Shown here: positions 13,401-24,420 of the stretch, piece after piece | How the letters are laid out: each line of letters opens with the position of its first letter | Position numbering within the stretch: the stretch's first letter is position 1 | DNA from: Poa pratensis | Lineage: Eukaryota; Streptophyta; Magnoliopsida; Poales; Poaceae | Direction of reading: 5' to 3' | Length of the DNA: 64,000 nucleotides | Assembly: GCA_947311845.1 (NCBI GenBank) | Contig: CAMZMU010000041.1 | Location: 135,994,542-136,058,541, forward strand | Notes under the pieces: generated by a model | Databases searched by the model: none | The model's input: the letters and a program-made list of their open reading frames with translations, nothing else | What the model was told of the DNA's origin: nothing | Position numbers and translations under genes: made by a program

Positions 13401-13634
13401 GCGTACTCTGTCATGTCCTCCGGCTTCGGATATTGTACCTCTGGATCAAAAGATATTTAGCCACAGCACAAAACAGGACAAAAGAATGGATATGTAACAC
13501 ATATTCGGCAGGATCAGAGCTTGAAACATCAGCATACACTTACCAGAATAAAACCTCTCCAGCATCTGGATCTGCAGGGGAGATTTCTTTGTCCCTGCAT
13601 TATCGCTCCTAGCCATGAGACCTTTAGCCATCAT
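4417..13634 (-). CDS. RLT3: Homeobox-DDT domain protein, RLT3 type (16 coding exons)
   Basis: Plant RINGLET proteins bind ISWI remodelling ATPases and regulate developmental gene expression in the nucleus. Coding exons (5'-3'): 13634-13544, 13440-13027, 12367-12309, 11466-11257, 11152-11090, 11003-10787, 10705-10605, 10024-9938, 9860-9730, 8021-7881, 7707-7585, 7470-7030, 6208-5831, 5717-5068, 4881-4777, 4665-4417. Exons 1-2 form the homeodomain with its recognition helix (QVRIWFKERRRKER). Exons 7-8 carry the DDT domain (FPPPSVRMKQPFPTKPWES). Exon 10 has a WHIM-type motif (LTWVEILRQVLVASGFGS), exon 11 a HARE-HTH-like segment, exon 13 the WHIM3 block (GSDRRYNNYWLF, HRRVYFESSEDGHWEV) and exon 14 a Cys/His cluster (CESCHDLYW, CRICHSTF). 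All junctions are GT-AG and in phase only if one base is missing in exon 9 (near 9840) and one in exon 14 (near 5675), giving about 1153 residues. The gene seems intact apart from these. Confidence 0.9.
6321..6584. repeat. Diverged tandem duplication in RLT3 intron 12
   Basis: The segments 6321-6443 and 6469-6584 are clearly related: both run from an ACAATAAAGTTATGCAA-like start through CTGAGAAATGA and GATATGTAT to CTCCACTTA.ATTGT, with scattered substitutions. This is a local direct duplication, two units about 145-148 bp apart, lying wholly inside the intron between the exon ending 7030 and the exon starting 6208. Confidence 0.8.
8089..8474 (-). mobile_element. hAT-like MITE with tRNA-like core, copy 1
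   Basis: The termini are CATAGTTTTAAAAACCGG and CCGGTTTTTTAAACTGTG, an inverted repeat continuing into CCGGACCGG-type motifs. Flanks GATCATAC (8081-8088) and GATTATAC (8475-8482) form an 8-bp target duplication with one mismatch, as for hAT elements. It sits in RLT3 intron 9. On the minus strand the core contains CAGCCCAGTTGG, close to pol III box A, and GTTCAACTCC, close to box B. No transposase. A related copy lies at 60763-61166. Confidence 0.85.
8215..8288 (-). other. tRNA-like segment inside the hAT-like MITE
   Basis: Minus-strand box A-like CAGCCCAGTTGGTAGCGGG and box B-like AAGTTCAACTCCTG are about 50 nt apart, tRNA-like spacing. I could not fold a complete cloverleaf or assign an anticodon with confidence, so this is called tRNA-derived, not a tRNA gene. 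Confidence 0.6.
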
Positions 13635-13942
13635 CTAGAGAAAACCACAATTAGGCCTGAGCACACCAAGCAGGCACGTGATAGGAAATAGACAATTACA
13701 AAACACTAAAAGTCCAGGAAATGGTAGCTTCGGAAATCAAAATTCCTGTTTGAGAGCTTAGATGCTGAGCGCAGTGCCGATACAGCCGGATGGCACCGAT
13801 TCGGGGCTCGCCGGCACACGGGTTGCTGCTAGGGAGGGGATAGGGGGCGTCTCGGTCTTGGGAGGTTTTGGAGCTCGCCGGCGGGAGATGGGATGCGAGC
13901 GGGAGGCAGGAATCGATAGAGAGGGGTAGGGGTGGCAGCTCG

Positions 13943-14098
13943 CAGGGGCAGAGCTAGGTGTAGTGAGTGGGGTCAATTGACACCCATGGACTTTGTAAAT
14001 CCTTTGGTAATTCAGTGGTAAATTTAGTAATTCAGCATAATATGGCACCGGTGACATGAAGATGACCCCAATGCTCCTGTGAGCTGGCTTCGCCCCTG
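13943..14098. mobile_element. hAT-type MITE in the RLT3 leader region
   Basis: Terminal repeats CAGGGGCAGAGCTAG and CTGGCTTCGCCCCTG, flanked by GCAGCTCG and GCGGCTCG (8-bp target duplication with one mismatch). 156 bp, non-coding. It lies about 310 bp upstream of the RLT3 start codon, in the GC-rich stretch (about 13740-14270) that probably holds the promoter or 5' UTR. The same terminal motif is found at 39642-39805. Confidence 0.8.
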
Positions 14099-14299
14099 GC
14101 GGCTCGGGGTGAGGAGATTTCGGGAGGGGCTGGCAAAGGTGGCTGCGCGGGTGGGTTTAGCGGCGGTGATCCGGGGGCGCGAGGAATGGAGGCAGGGTGG
14201 AGGGGAGGAGGGAGGCCAAAAACCCTACCGACGAGTGGGCCGCCGTTTTCCGTAGTAGCCTTAAACCCTTGCGCTCGGGGAGAATGAGAATGGATTAGG

Positions 14300-15978
14300 G
14301 AGAAACTAGTAACTAGCTACATGCATCAAATGTGCAACAAACATCCGCAAAACTAAGGACCAAGAGTACCGGACACAAAAGATACAGAAATGGGGAAATT
14401 TTGGAGGTGAATTAGCAGTTGAAACTTTGTGGTATAATTGGTCGTGCGTCTTTTTTGTAGCAAAACACGAGAAGCAGAAATTGTGGGGAAAAGATCTTCG
14501 CATTTCCAACCAAGGAGGAATAATGCATAGAATTTTTTTTAACCTAAACTATCAAACGGACCAACTGTGCACATGTAGGAAAAAGCAGACAAAAAAGAAT
14601 ATTATGCTATAAAGGACAGGACTTTGAACTTAGAAGCACCTTAGTACCTTACTGATAGCCTTTTTAGGATTTAGAGAAGTAACCGTATATTTCACTCCTG
14701 TAATGACAAGAAAACAGTCCAATAGTCACACTATAAGTTGAGGCAAAAAAAACAAGCGATACTATTCTGCAAAATACATTCAAGGTGGCCAAAATACATA
14801 GAAGATGCAAAACGCAATATACATACATGAATAATATCAATCATCAATCATAGTGCATAACAGCATGTACAGTAAAATATATTTAACTAAGCTCTTATCT
14901 CCTTTACACTTTATTGTTCAGAAGTTGATGGTCCTGAAGTGCATACGAGTTCCAAAACTCCAGAAAGTAGCAGAATATAGTATATGAGTAAATTGCATTT
15001 TTTTTACCAGATTTCATTATGGTAGTTGTGGTTTAGAACAGGGCATATTGTTGTGGTTTAGAATATAGTATGTATAATCTCACTCTCTAAACCAAGCATC
15101 GGTAACGTATAACAGTTTTTCTTTTATTTCTGCATATAACAAATAACAGGGCATCGTTGCATTGTTGGCAAGAATAGACAGATCAAGTTGCATCAAGGAG
15201 ATAATGTATATATATGCATCAATTATCATATGAATCCTTTATATATCTATCTATAGCTTCCTCATGACACATGCCCAGCTATTTGCACAAGATATGAGGA
15301 ATTCCAAAAGGGCGTACACATACATCATAGGAAGAAAGAAACAGAGCACGATTCCATGGAACTGAAGAACAAAAATGGCATTCACCCATACACATATATC
15401 ATGGAATGGAAAGAAATTTTTGTTCTTGCAACAATACTAGCGTGACATCGACCATACAAGAATATGTGATTGTAACAGAGAGCCCCCTCTTACATGTCAA
15501 ATTTGAGAAAATCCGGGGCGCGGGAGGGCCACTGGACGGAGGCGGATCTGGAGAGGTGCAGGGAGCTAGTCGGGGCGGAGAAGAGCAGCTAGTCGCAGTC
15601 GGTGAACAGCTGGTCAGAGCAGAGCTGGTCGGCGGCAGCCACGATGTCAGGGACCCTGACACACGAGGCGGAGAGGCGCAGGCTGTATCGAGGCGGAGAC
15701 GGAGTGCTGTGAGACTGCGGCGGGGAGGCGGCGGCAGAGTGGTGCGAGGCGGCGGCGGGGAGCGGCGGTGGCTGGGCAGGAGTGCAAAACCCTACCTCTC
15801 TTTTTTTTTTTTGAGAAAGAGTGTAGAACCCTACCGGGAGAATTTGATCATTTCTGGCCGTAATTAGTTTGGCACTCGGGGAATGTAAGGCCGTTGGTGG
15901 CCCGCGGAGAAAAATCCTAACCGGGTCTATCGCGACCCAACTCGATGACCGAGACCTGTCAGCTAGCATTTCAAGTCC
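14300..15978. other. Upstream region of RLT3, no gene seen
   Basis: AT-rich to about 15480, then a GC-rich block (15500-15790). On the minus strand that block reads as a Ser/Pro-rich frame ending PDIVAAADQLCSDQLFTDCD. I recognise no family. A CCCTACC motif is duplicated around a T-rich run at 15790-15835, suggesting a small insertion. It could be a gene fragment or a first exon, but nothing supports a full gene. Confidence 0.3.
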
Positions 15979-16757
15979 AATGGCGTGTTGTTTGGTTGGT
16001 CGCATAAATATTTGACCTTTTGCATTCGTGGTTCATTTGGGTCCTCGAGAACCAAATTATGCACCCGATTTGATTGCCCACAATTCAATCATGGTCCATG
16101 TAGAACGAACCGTGGTAGCACGATCTCTCTCATACACGGTATAGTACATCAATATAGTAACCAAGATTAATGATCTAACACGCCAACACCAGGGAGGCAG
16201 CAAGATCTACTCAGATCTACCACGTGCTCACTGATCTAGACTACAAGAGCGAGGTTGCATGTTACTTACAACCATGGAGGCAGTAGGGGAGGAAGAGGAC
16301 ATCTCGGAGTCGAAGAGGAAGAAGTGTTGCCGCCGGCCGGAGGAGGAGTTGTTGCCGCTTACCTGCTCGTCGGTGAAGAAACCAGCTACGGATGTGAGCT
16401 CGAATGGGGGGAAATGGTGACAGGAGTTTAGGTGGTGAGGCGGAGGGGGTGAAATATGGGAGCGAAAATGGTGGGCGATGACGAAATTTCTCCCGGCATA
16501 TTTTCGCGTGCGTGCGCCATCTCCCGTCATCTCCAACCTCGCACGAGCTCGGCGCCGCGTTCCCCAACCCTGCAGGAAAAATCAGTGGAAGAGGGTGGCT
16601 CTACGGAAACGGACGATTCGGCCATTCCTCCGGGACGTTGAGTGGTGCTTTAAGGTTCGTGTGGGCCATGAACGCGAAGTGGGCTAGGCAAGCAAACAGC
16701 CCTTTTTTGCATCCCCGAAGCCTGGTTGAGGTGTCCGTGAGCAACCAAACACGCCCT
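15979..16757. mobile_element. Putative TIR element with GGCGTGTT..GGTTG ends
   Basis: The left end GGCGTGTTGTTTGGTTGGTC and the right end GAGCAACCAAACACGCC are imperfect inverted repeats of the TTTGGTTG type common at PIF/Harbinger-like ends. The interior contains a GC-rich minus-strand frame with the stretch MSSSSPTASMVVSNM, which may be a captured gene piece. A target duplication is not clear, so the boundaries and superfamily are tentative. Confidence 0.35.
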
Positions 16758-17371
16758 TAGCGGTTTGTTCCAATTCCAACTCTTCGGTTCCCAAATTCCT
16801 ACTCTCCATTACCGTGCCAATTCCCGTCTGCCGAGGAGATGGAGGTAGTGGAAGGAATGATGAAGAGCCAGAGGTTGTATGCTGAGGAGAGAAGGGGGTG
16901 AAGGTGGGATCAGGCGACGTGGAGAAGATGGAAGGAAGGGAACCAAAGGCGGTGGGGAAATTATGTTTGGAGAAACCAGCCCATGCAACCTATGTGGGAC
17001 AAACCCTAGGAAGACTTTGGTGTCCGATTAAGTGTCTGGGGTGCAAGGAAATGAAGGAGAATGCCTTCTTATTTACTCTCAGGCAGGAGTCTGGATGGAG
17101 GAAAGCTACGGAGGATGGTCTATCGTGGTTCGAGAAAGAGTTGCTGGTATTTGAGAAGTTCGACCCGAGAAAACATTGGAGTACTATGAGTTCAAAACAA
17201 TTCTGATATGGATAAGAATTTCTGGACTACCTCTTGGCATATGATGAACAGGTTCATGGGGAAGAAGACAACTTGTATGGGACAGTTCGAACCGTTATGT
17301 AATGCGCCAACGATTTCTTGGAAAATGCTATGTATCGACCGTAGGCGGCGTGAGACGGCCGCACCGCCTCA

Positions 17372-18349
17372 GGCCTCGTTTGGCAGGGGTGTTTCGACAG
17401 GTTTTTCTGTGTAATTTCCCTAGGTGTTTTGGTGAAAACACTCACCTCACCCAATACACTTCCGGCCTCTAATTCCCCTCCCGATAAAACCGCTACCACC
17501 AAGTTACATTGTTTGGCACACAGGGATAGCACACGAGTTTTTCATCAATAAAAACGAATTTATTCACAGCACATGACACATTCAGCAATGAAGTCGAACA
17601 TTGTTCACAAATTCAGAAAGTAAGCAAGCCCGGCAGCGACCTCTGGAATACTTTTTTTTTTGCGGTGAGGAATACTTCTGGGCGTGGCTGGGAATCTGCA
17701 GACACAAGCAAGTAAGCAGCGGCAGTCAGCTCATAGTCATGATATGATCAGAAGCTTGGGCAAATCAGCAGGAATCAGATCAACAAGCACCACGCAAATC
17801 AGCTGAAATAGATCAAGAAGAAGGTGTCGTCCTGTAGCTCCGGCCACGAGACCTGCGCGGCGACGCTCGGCAAGGCGCCGACCTCCGAGTCCTGCCCAGG
17901 CTCCCCAACGCGCCGGAGCTGGACGCCATGGCTACGCTCGTGCAGGCCCTCTCGGCAATGGAAGGAGCTCGTCGGGTCGCCGGGAACGGCCGGCGGCGGA
18001 TGTAATCGGTAGGTCAGGCTGAGGGGGAGCCAAAATCGGTTGCATACGACCGGAGGAGGGCGACGGAGGGGCGAAATCGGTCGGAATCTCCACGGCGACC
18101 GGCGGAGATTCACGGCGGCGGGGCGGAGGCGTCGGCCGAGGCGCTGCCAGAGCTGGCGACACGGCAAAACGCGAGTACCCCCTCGCGTCTCGATTCCACT
18201 CCAACCCGACGTGGTTCCACGGGTTTTTTCCGGGCTCAGCCCAACCGAAACCGGCCTGCAAAACAATTTAGGGGTGTTTTCTGGTGTCTTTTGTTGGGCC
18301 GGAAATTTACACGGGAAAACCGGCCTATACTCGCCTGCCAAATGAGGCC
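17372..18349. mobile_element. Harbinger-like TIR element carrying gene-like DNA
   Basis: Terminal inverted repeats GGCCTCGTTTGGCAGG and CCTGCCAAATGAGGCC bound 978 bp, with TCA on both sides (17369-17371 and 18350-18352) as a 3-bp target duplication. The ends and duplication length suggest PIF/Harbinger, although TCA is not the usual TWA. The core (about 17800-18260) is GC-rich and its minus strand has an open frame across most of it, with a polyadenylation-like AATAAA context near 17545-17560. The likely explanation is a non-autonomous element that captured part of a gene. No transposase was seen. Confidence 0.6.
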
Positions 18350-18479
18350 TCAAGGGATTCGCCGCTAGGTCGGCCAATTTCGATGGATTTTCTTTTTATT
18401 TCTTATTTCTTTTGTTTTTTTGTTATCTTTTTTCTTTTATGTTTTCTCCTTTTTTCTTTTAAATTTTGTTTCCTTTTCT

Positions 18480-18840
18480 TTTTTCACTTCTTTATAATTC
18501 TTAAAAAATGTTCAGGTTTTGAAAATTGTTTCAATTGAAAAATATTTAGAATTGAAAATTATTCAGATTTGAAAATATTTAAATTTAAAAATTGTCCAAA
18601 AATTAAAGTTCGTTCATAACTAAAAAAAATCAGATTTATAAAATTGTTCAAATTTTAAAAAGCTTCAGAATTGAAAATTATTCATATTTGCAAAATGTTA
18701 TTTTTTTTAAATGTCCAGATTTCAAAATGTTCAGAACTGTAAATTTTTCACAACTAAAAAATGTTCAGACTTTGGAAATGTTCGTATTTTAAAAATATTC
18801 TGATTAAAAAATATTCAGATTATAAAAAAATAGAAATAAA
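18480..18840. repeat. AT-rich degenerate short repeat
   Basis: Loose repetition of units resembling TTCAGAATTGAAAAT or TTCAAATTTAAAAA, every 20-30 bp, with many variants. A T/C-rich run (18375-18480) precedes it. Non-coding; probably the eroded terminal region of a transposon, but no boundary could be set. Confidence 0.5.
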
Positions 18841-19036
18841 AAATCGTACAATACCTTTTTTATTGGGCCGCTCACGGACGTTATATAGGATCTCCGCGAT
18901 TTCTTACCGTAGGCCGCGCTCTCATCCCTTTGCCCAAGCGCACATGGGCCAAGCCCAACGGCAGCCGTTTCTCTCTCTCTCTGGAGCTCATCCCCGCCTA
19001 AACCGAGCCGACGACAAAGCTTCATGGCGGGAGGCC

Positions 19037-19261
19037 ATGGCCACCACCACCGCTGCGCCGGAGACGATCCTCCCCGCGGCGGATGGCTTAGGATAAGAAG
19101 ACGAGGAGGAGGCGGAGAAGTGCCGCATCTGCCACCTCGCAGCCGAGGCGGACGCTACCTCTGCGGCTTTCGCGCCGCTCCGTCGATTGGAGTCGTCCGT
19201 TGCCCGCTCTCTCTCTCCACCCCTGCGGCTGTCGCGGCGCCGCTCCTGGCGGCAGACGTGA
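19037..19261 (+). pseudogene. RINGv-type E3 ligase 5' fragment with an early stop
   Basis: An ATG at 19037 reads MATTTAAPETILPAADGLG then TAA at 19094-19096. The same frame continues EDEEEAEKCRICHLAAEADA, where an acidic lead plus C-x2-C resembles the start of a RINGv domain as in plant MARCH/Doa10-like ligases. The later Cys/His ligands are absent: the frame runs into an Arg/Ser-rich tail and stops at 19261. The CT-rich stretch upstream (18970-19000) looks like a 5' UTR. Best read as a truncated, stop-containing gene fragment; the identification rests on one short motif. Confidence 0.35.
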
Positions 19262-20653
19262 CCGAGACGAAGACGGGTTTAGGAGGAGGAACAGAGCTGC
19301 CGACCTCTGCAAGCTATCACGGTAATGGCAAGACTGAACCAATGGGAGAAGACTAGAAGAAACGGCTTGGCCCTGCGGCCGGCAGTAGTCTCCTTCATCC
19401 GCTGTCTCCTATGTCCAGTCTCCACCATCCCATGACAAGATTTAACAATTATCAGTCTCTGCCTCTCTGGTCTTGGTTATAGCTTACTCCCTCTCCCTGA
19501 ATTTTCTAACAGTACCGGACCTTCTGTGTGTTTGATAAAATTCCAAATAACACTCATATGAATTTTCCCCTCCACCCAATCATGTCATCAACAAAGCCAT
19601 ATATGGCATTCGGTTTTGCACCAGGTCCACTCCAGCTTACGTTGAGCTATATGCATTTCAGATTTCACATCATAATCAAGCATGTCGCTAACTATGCATT
19701 TCAAAGTTCTGAGTTCATGTCATCATCAAGCAAGTCGCTCCTTTTAAAGTTATGTTTTGACGTTGTCCATGTAACTGGTAATTTAATCAATCATAGAGGC
19801 AGCTTACTCCTTGGTAATTACAGTGGAAGTTAGTTGGCCGGATACCATGTGATGAGTGCACTCAAAAAAATAAATTACGTTGCACATGCTAAGATTGTAA
19901 GCAATGCTCATGCTTTGGGTTCGTGGAGATACGGCAAATACAGTTATGGATATATAGTGTATGGCAAGTATTAATTCCATACAGTATGTGATGTAAAATC
20001 TTGCTCGACTAAGCTTAAATCATATTCCGATTCTAGCGAAGAACGACTTCGAAACATATAGTTAAATCCATCGTAGTCAATCAATGATGTATTTTTAACT
20101 AGCCTTGGACAACATTTTGCTAATATATACCTGTTTGAGATCAATATGTAATGACCATGATTGTTTGTCCTCATCGTGCCTCCCCGGTGTAGATTTTCTC
20201 TCTCCCGTTGCAACTCACGGCCACTTTTGCTAGCTGCCAAACAATTTAGGGTTAGCCACAAAAATTGTTTTGATTATGTGCAAGTTTGTCACCAATATTG
20301 GTGTTATGTGCAATTTTCTCTATATAGAGTCATTGATACAGCGGTGTGGCGAGCACGAAAAAAATTATCTCCGGGTAGGCTAATATAGCTATATTTCACA
20401 ACTTTTTGTAAACTACCAAATTTTATGTATGAATAATTATAGGATCGAAAATTATAGAAAGGGGATAGTGGCGATTTTATCAATCTCGCTACTAAGTCTC
20501 TAGTAATCTACGTGTAAGTACATTTGTACACCTGTGTTGTGCTAGATTTTCCTTGGAGGAAATCGACGAACCTGATTTGTATCCTGATAGTGAAAAGGTG
20601 CCTCGTACTTTAGTACGTGTATCGGTGTATGCAAATTTTGGATTAAAAAAATA

Positions 20654-20766
20654 CTCCCTCCGATTGAAAATTATCGACACGGATTTATCTTCATACGGTA
20701 TATTTTAGTGTATAGAAACATCCATATTTTGACAAATATATGTCAATCATTTCCGATCGGAGGGAG
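20654..20766. mobile_element. Stowaway-type MITE
   Basis: Inverted ends CTCCCTCCGATTGAAAATTA and TTTCCGATCGGAGGGAG flanked by TA on both sides (20652-20653, 20767-20768). 113 bp, non-coding; a Tc1/mariner-derived Stowaway element. Confidence 0.85.
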
Positions 20767-21020
20767 TACTTGTTTATATGTGTGAAAGGAAAAAAAATCA
20801 AGCTAGAAGCAGTCATGCATGTTTATTCCTGTCTTATTCATGGAGTGGAGCATGTTGATCGACCGAAGCTAACTAGCAGCAAGTAACAAAGACGAACAAG
20901 CTAAGCTCAGAACGTAGAGTATCTGGTGGTGCAGCATGTCGGCGCCAACTAAGGAGGAGCCGAACTGCTCTACATCGGCTCGAACTGCCGTGGCGCCGTG
21001 TTGGAGGGCCAGATTTGATA

Positions 21021-21112
21021 CTCCCTCCGTTCCAAAAAGGATGACTTCCATAAATGTCTAGATACGTCCGCATGTAGATAAATGGAAGTCATCCTTTTTA
21101 GAACGGAGGGAG
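21021..21112. mobile_element. Stowaway-type MITE, near-perfect hairpin
   Basis: 92 bp. The left arm CTCCCTCCGTTCCAAAAAGG and the right arm CCTTTTTAGAACGGAGGGAG pair along most of the element, with ATGGAAGTCATCC and its complement inside. TA flanks at 21019-21020 and 21113-21114. Confidence 0.9.
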
Positions 21113-21449
21113 TACATGTTTTCAAACAAGGCCAGATCCCGATTTAGTTCTATAGAAGGGCCAGATCCTGGAAAAAATACAAGTTGCTGCGAGGAGAGGT
21201 CTTTTTAGACCTGGCTATTTTTTTTCCAAATGGTAGCGAAAATCACAATTAATTTTTTTTAAATTACAAAATCACGTGCGTTCATAACTTGTAGGAATCT
21301 ACCTTTGTAATTATTTATAAGAAGATATGTTCGTTTATGACATGTAAAATACAAAACTTAAGGTACGTAATGTTTCTTTATGTAACTTGTTCTACATGTA
21401 TAAATTCATTTTGTAGAGAGAGAGAGAATGTTATGTAGCTCTTTGCATC

Positions 21450-22660
21450 TGAATATGTCCCATGGAAGAGATCTCAGATCCTCGTTGGTTATCTCAGTGG
21501 CAGTACCCTTTGGTAGAGGGCCCGTTATATCTTGGACCTCCCACCTTTAGAAGGCTCCAATGCCACTCAAAATTAAAATCTTCACTTGGCAACTCCTGCG
21601 GGATCGCCTCCCGTCGGGCGTGGAGGTGACCAAGAGTTTTGGCCCTGGCGATGGCACCTGTCCACTTTGTGCGGTCAGTGGCGGACCCAGAAAAAATTGG
21701 AGGGTGGGCACAATCTAAAAAAATGTCGCACCGCGATTTTTTTTTTACCAAATTGACACAACATTGTAGTTTAACACAAATTTTTCAAATGAAGTGATTC
21801 CGATACAAATCTAAAACATGAACAAAGTCTTACATGATGAAGTATAGCATAAATAGGCGCAATATAGTTATTTCTCTTCATAATCAATTCTATAATTACT
21901 AGAGAAACATATAACATCATGTATAAGAAAGCTAATGATTTCAGTTATAGGACCTAGACATTGTCCAGTAGACCAACTGAAGAGGCTGTAGAAAAAAATA
22001 GTAGAAAAAAGGCCCAAACAGCCAACCTGGGCCACGAATTTGAGTTCATATAAGGGGTAGTCAGGAATTTTCACGGAATTCTGGGTGGGCCACGGCCCAC
22101 CCTCTGGGTCCGCCACTGTGTGCGGTCCCCAAGACTAGGACCCACATCCTTTTCTCTTGCCCCGCAGCTCGCTTTCTCTGGAGCTTCATAGCTGAGGCCC
22201 TTGGGCCTGAGTGGCAGGCCCAAGACCTTGGTGAGTTCCTGGAAGTGTAGGCAAACCGTACCGGTAGGAGGAGCCGCATCTTCTGGCTAGTGTTTGCCGC
22301 GATGACCTGGACCCTATGGACTATACGTAATAAGATGGTTATCGAGCGTGTCTTCCTAAGGCGTGCCTCTGACTCTGTTTTTAATTTTTTGGCTTTCTTA
22401 CAACAATGGCACCCGTTATGTAGACAGCGGGACAAGGCGCGGCTGGATGGCATGATTGAGGATCTTCTGAGGGTGGCTCGCCAACTTTCTGCGTCGTCCA
22501 GCCGTTGAGTTATGTTCCTGTGGAGTTGTTTCTCGTTCTATCGTCTCTTTGGGCTTGTTTGAGCTGTGGCCCCAGCAGACCTTGTTTTCATTTTGAACTT
22601 GTTCTTGAACCTTGTATGACTATGGGCGGTTGCTTTATTTATAAAGCTAGGTGTAAAGCC
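21450..22660 (+). pseudogene. 5'-truncated LINE, reverse-transcriptase C-terminal remnant
   Basis: The plus-strand frames encode the C-terminal part of a plant L1-type LINE ORF2: LKIKIFTWQLLRDRLPSG followed by a Cys-containing zf-RVT-like CPLC. After an interruption the frame continues MTWTLWTIRNKMVIERVF and FLAFLQQWHP, ending at a stop near 22508. The LINE at 31217 has matching WTLWVTRNKLAMEAKV and FSMFLQLWATL. Frameshifts and an hAT MITE inserted at 21676-22118 make it non-functional. Confidence 0.75.
21676..22118. mobile_element. hAT-type MITE inside the LINE remnant
   Basis: Termini CAGTGGCGGACCCAG and CTGGGTCCGCCACTG are perfect 15-bp inverted repeats, and TGTGCGGT flanks both ends (21668-21675, 22119-22126). 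443 bp, no transposase. The same terminal sequence bounds a 138-bp element at 36484. Removing the element and one TGTGCGGT rejoins the LINE sequence. Confidence 0.92.
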
Positions 22661-23735
22661 TGTTTCGTGGAACTCGGTTCATTTCTACGGAGTAGTAATG
22701 TAGTATGCAACGTTAAGAAATTAATTTTTCTGGTTACAATGTAATCTCAATTTTTCTGGTTACAATGTTACCTCTTGTTATTTTCGCGGGGTTTTTTCAT
22801 CAGAAATAGAAAAAATGACATTCTCATGAATATTTTTAGGAGAAAATTCATTGTAGTTTGGTAGAAAGACATTATAAAATTACCAAAATATCAATCCAAA
22901 GTTTGAGTTACTTTTTTTGTATTTGGACCGAAGGTTTGTTATATTGATGTTCGGAGTTATTGATACTAATCGTGAAGAAAAACATTGTGAGGATGGTATC
23001 TAACTGGTGAATGATATCTCATCCGTTTGTGGGATCTATAGCGTGGTAAATAAAATTTACAAAGAAAACCATCATAATATTTACCAAATCAACCCATAGT
23101 CCATCTTTGAGGAAGTTCCCTTTTTAATTTCATAATAATATTTTATACACTTTTCAGTGAACTCAGTCTGAAACACGTGTAAACATCAATGGGACATTTT
23201 TTATTAAATATCTCTAAATTTAGTGTGGATTAAAATTTGTAAAATATAATACCGTTAATGCACATGTGTCGTAGCCAACCATATAAAGCAATTTAAAACG
23301 TGGGCACTTCTGATCCCGTGAAAGTAAAATCAGAAGAAAAGAAAAGAAAAAAATATAAATACAGATTAATCATGCAATAGAGGATGTATGCATGTATGTG
23401 TTGTGAAGTTTGAAACTTAAACCCAAAAGGTATGTAACTTAGGCAAAAAAAAAGGACAGATGTACGCTATGAACACTAGAAGTATTGAGATTTTCACAGT
23501 GCAAGTTCCGATTATAGTGGAGCCCACATACAATCGAATCTTTTCTTAAAACTTCGCACAAATAAGATTCAAGTCATGTATATGCATAATTCATTTTAAA
23601 AATCTAAAACTTAGATGTACGAATTTTTGAGTTTTATGAAACATAGGTTCGGGTGCGCATTCTCCCAACAAAATCAATCACTTAAGACACCAAACGAACA
23701 ACCAATGTACTCGGCTCCGCTGGTAATGGGAGCCA
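22660..23735. other. AT-rich intergenic, no gene seen
   Basis: A duplicated TTTTTCTGGTTACAATGT motif (22725-22770) and otherwise AT-rich unique-looking sequence. No open frame of note. Confidence 0.4.
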
Positions 23736-23738
23736 AAT

Positions 23739-24420
23739 ATGTTGGAATTTTGGCCTAAATAGTCCAGCCCATTTTTCTATTTCCGTAATTTCTGAAAATT
23801 CTAGAGGCCATGTGGCTTATTCATACATGGCAAGAGGTGGGACAGAAATTTAGTCTCATATTGTTAGTTTAGAGAGAGTTGCACCGCTTTATAAGGTGAG
23901 CTCTTCTATCTCTAGTATGAGGATGAGAAGAGGAGAGCCTCCCGCATGCTACTCCTCCGCCACCCGCGGCGCCCGTCCCGACGCGTTTGGGAATGAGCCG
24001 ATGTCTATCTTTTTGCCACACATGAATGGACGAATATGAATGTCTTGCACTAGTGGAGATGAATCAGAATGGATGGCTGGCGTGCACCATGTGACGGGAC
24101 ACAGTAGGTTTTCGTAACCCCGCCTCTTGTGATTCTCTATGGGAGAGTGGCGATAAGCTTTTTGGGGATATTTGCTTCTTCTCCAACACGGACGCCGATG
24201 ACTAGTTCCCGGACGACGACTTCTTCCCGATGCAATATGTCTTCATCAGCCAACGCGAACGGTCTTCCTCCAAAGCCCCCGTATGTGATCTTATACTGCC
24301 TATTCGAGACCATGCTTCAAACAATACTTCTACAATATGTGTAGAATTGTTTTATGCCTACTCTCTGCTAGATTGCATGATTAGTTTAATTACTATTATT
24401 CTAGCCGGATTAAATCACGT
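23739..24420 (+). mobile_element. LTR remnant, copia-like
   Basis: Starts TGTTGGAATTTTGGCC, a typical copia LTR start, has a TATA-like TTTATAAGG at about 23889 and then the GTAACCCCGCCTCTTGTGAT leader block shared with the minus-strand copy at about 1960-2010. No second LTR, primer binding site or polymerase recognised. The right limit is uncertain. Confidence 0.5.

Noticed and set aside
16228..16567. Overlapping minus-strand frames of about 100 codons
   Set aside because: His/Ser/Pro-rich and within a putative transposon; a captured exon is possible but no family was recognised.
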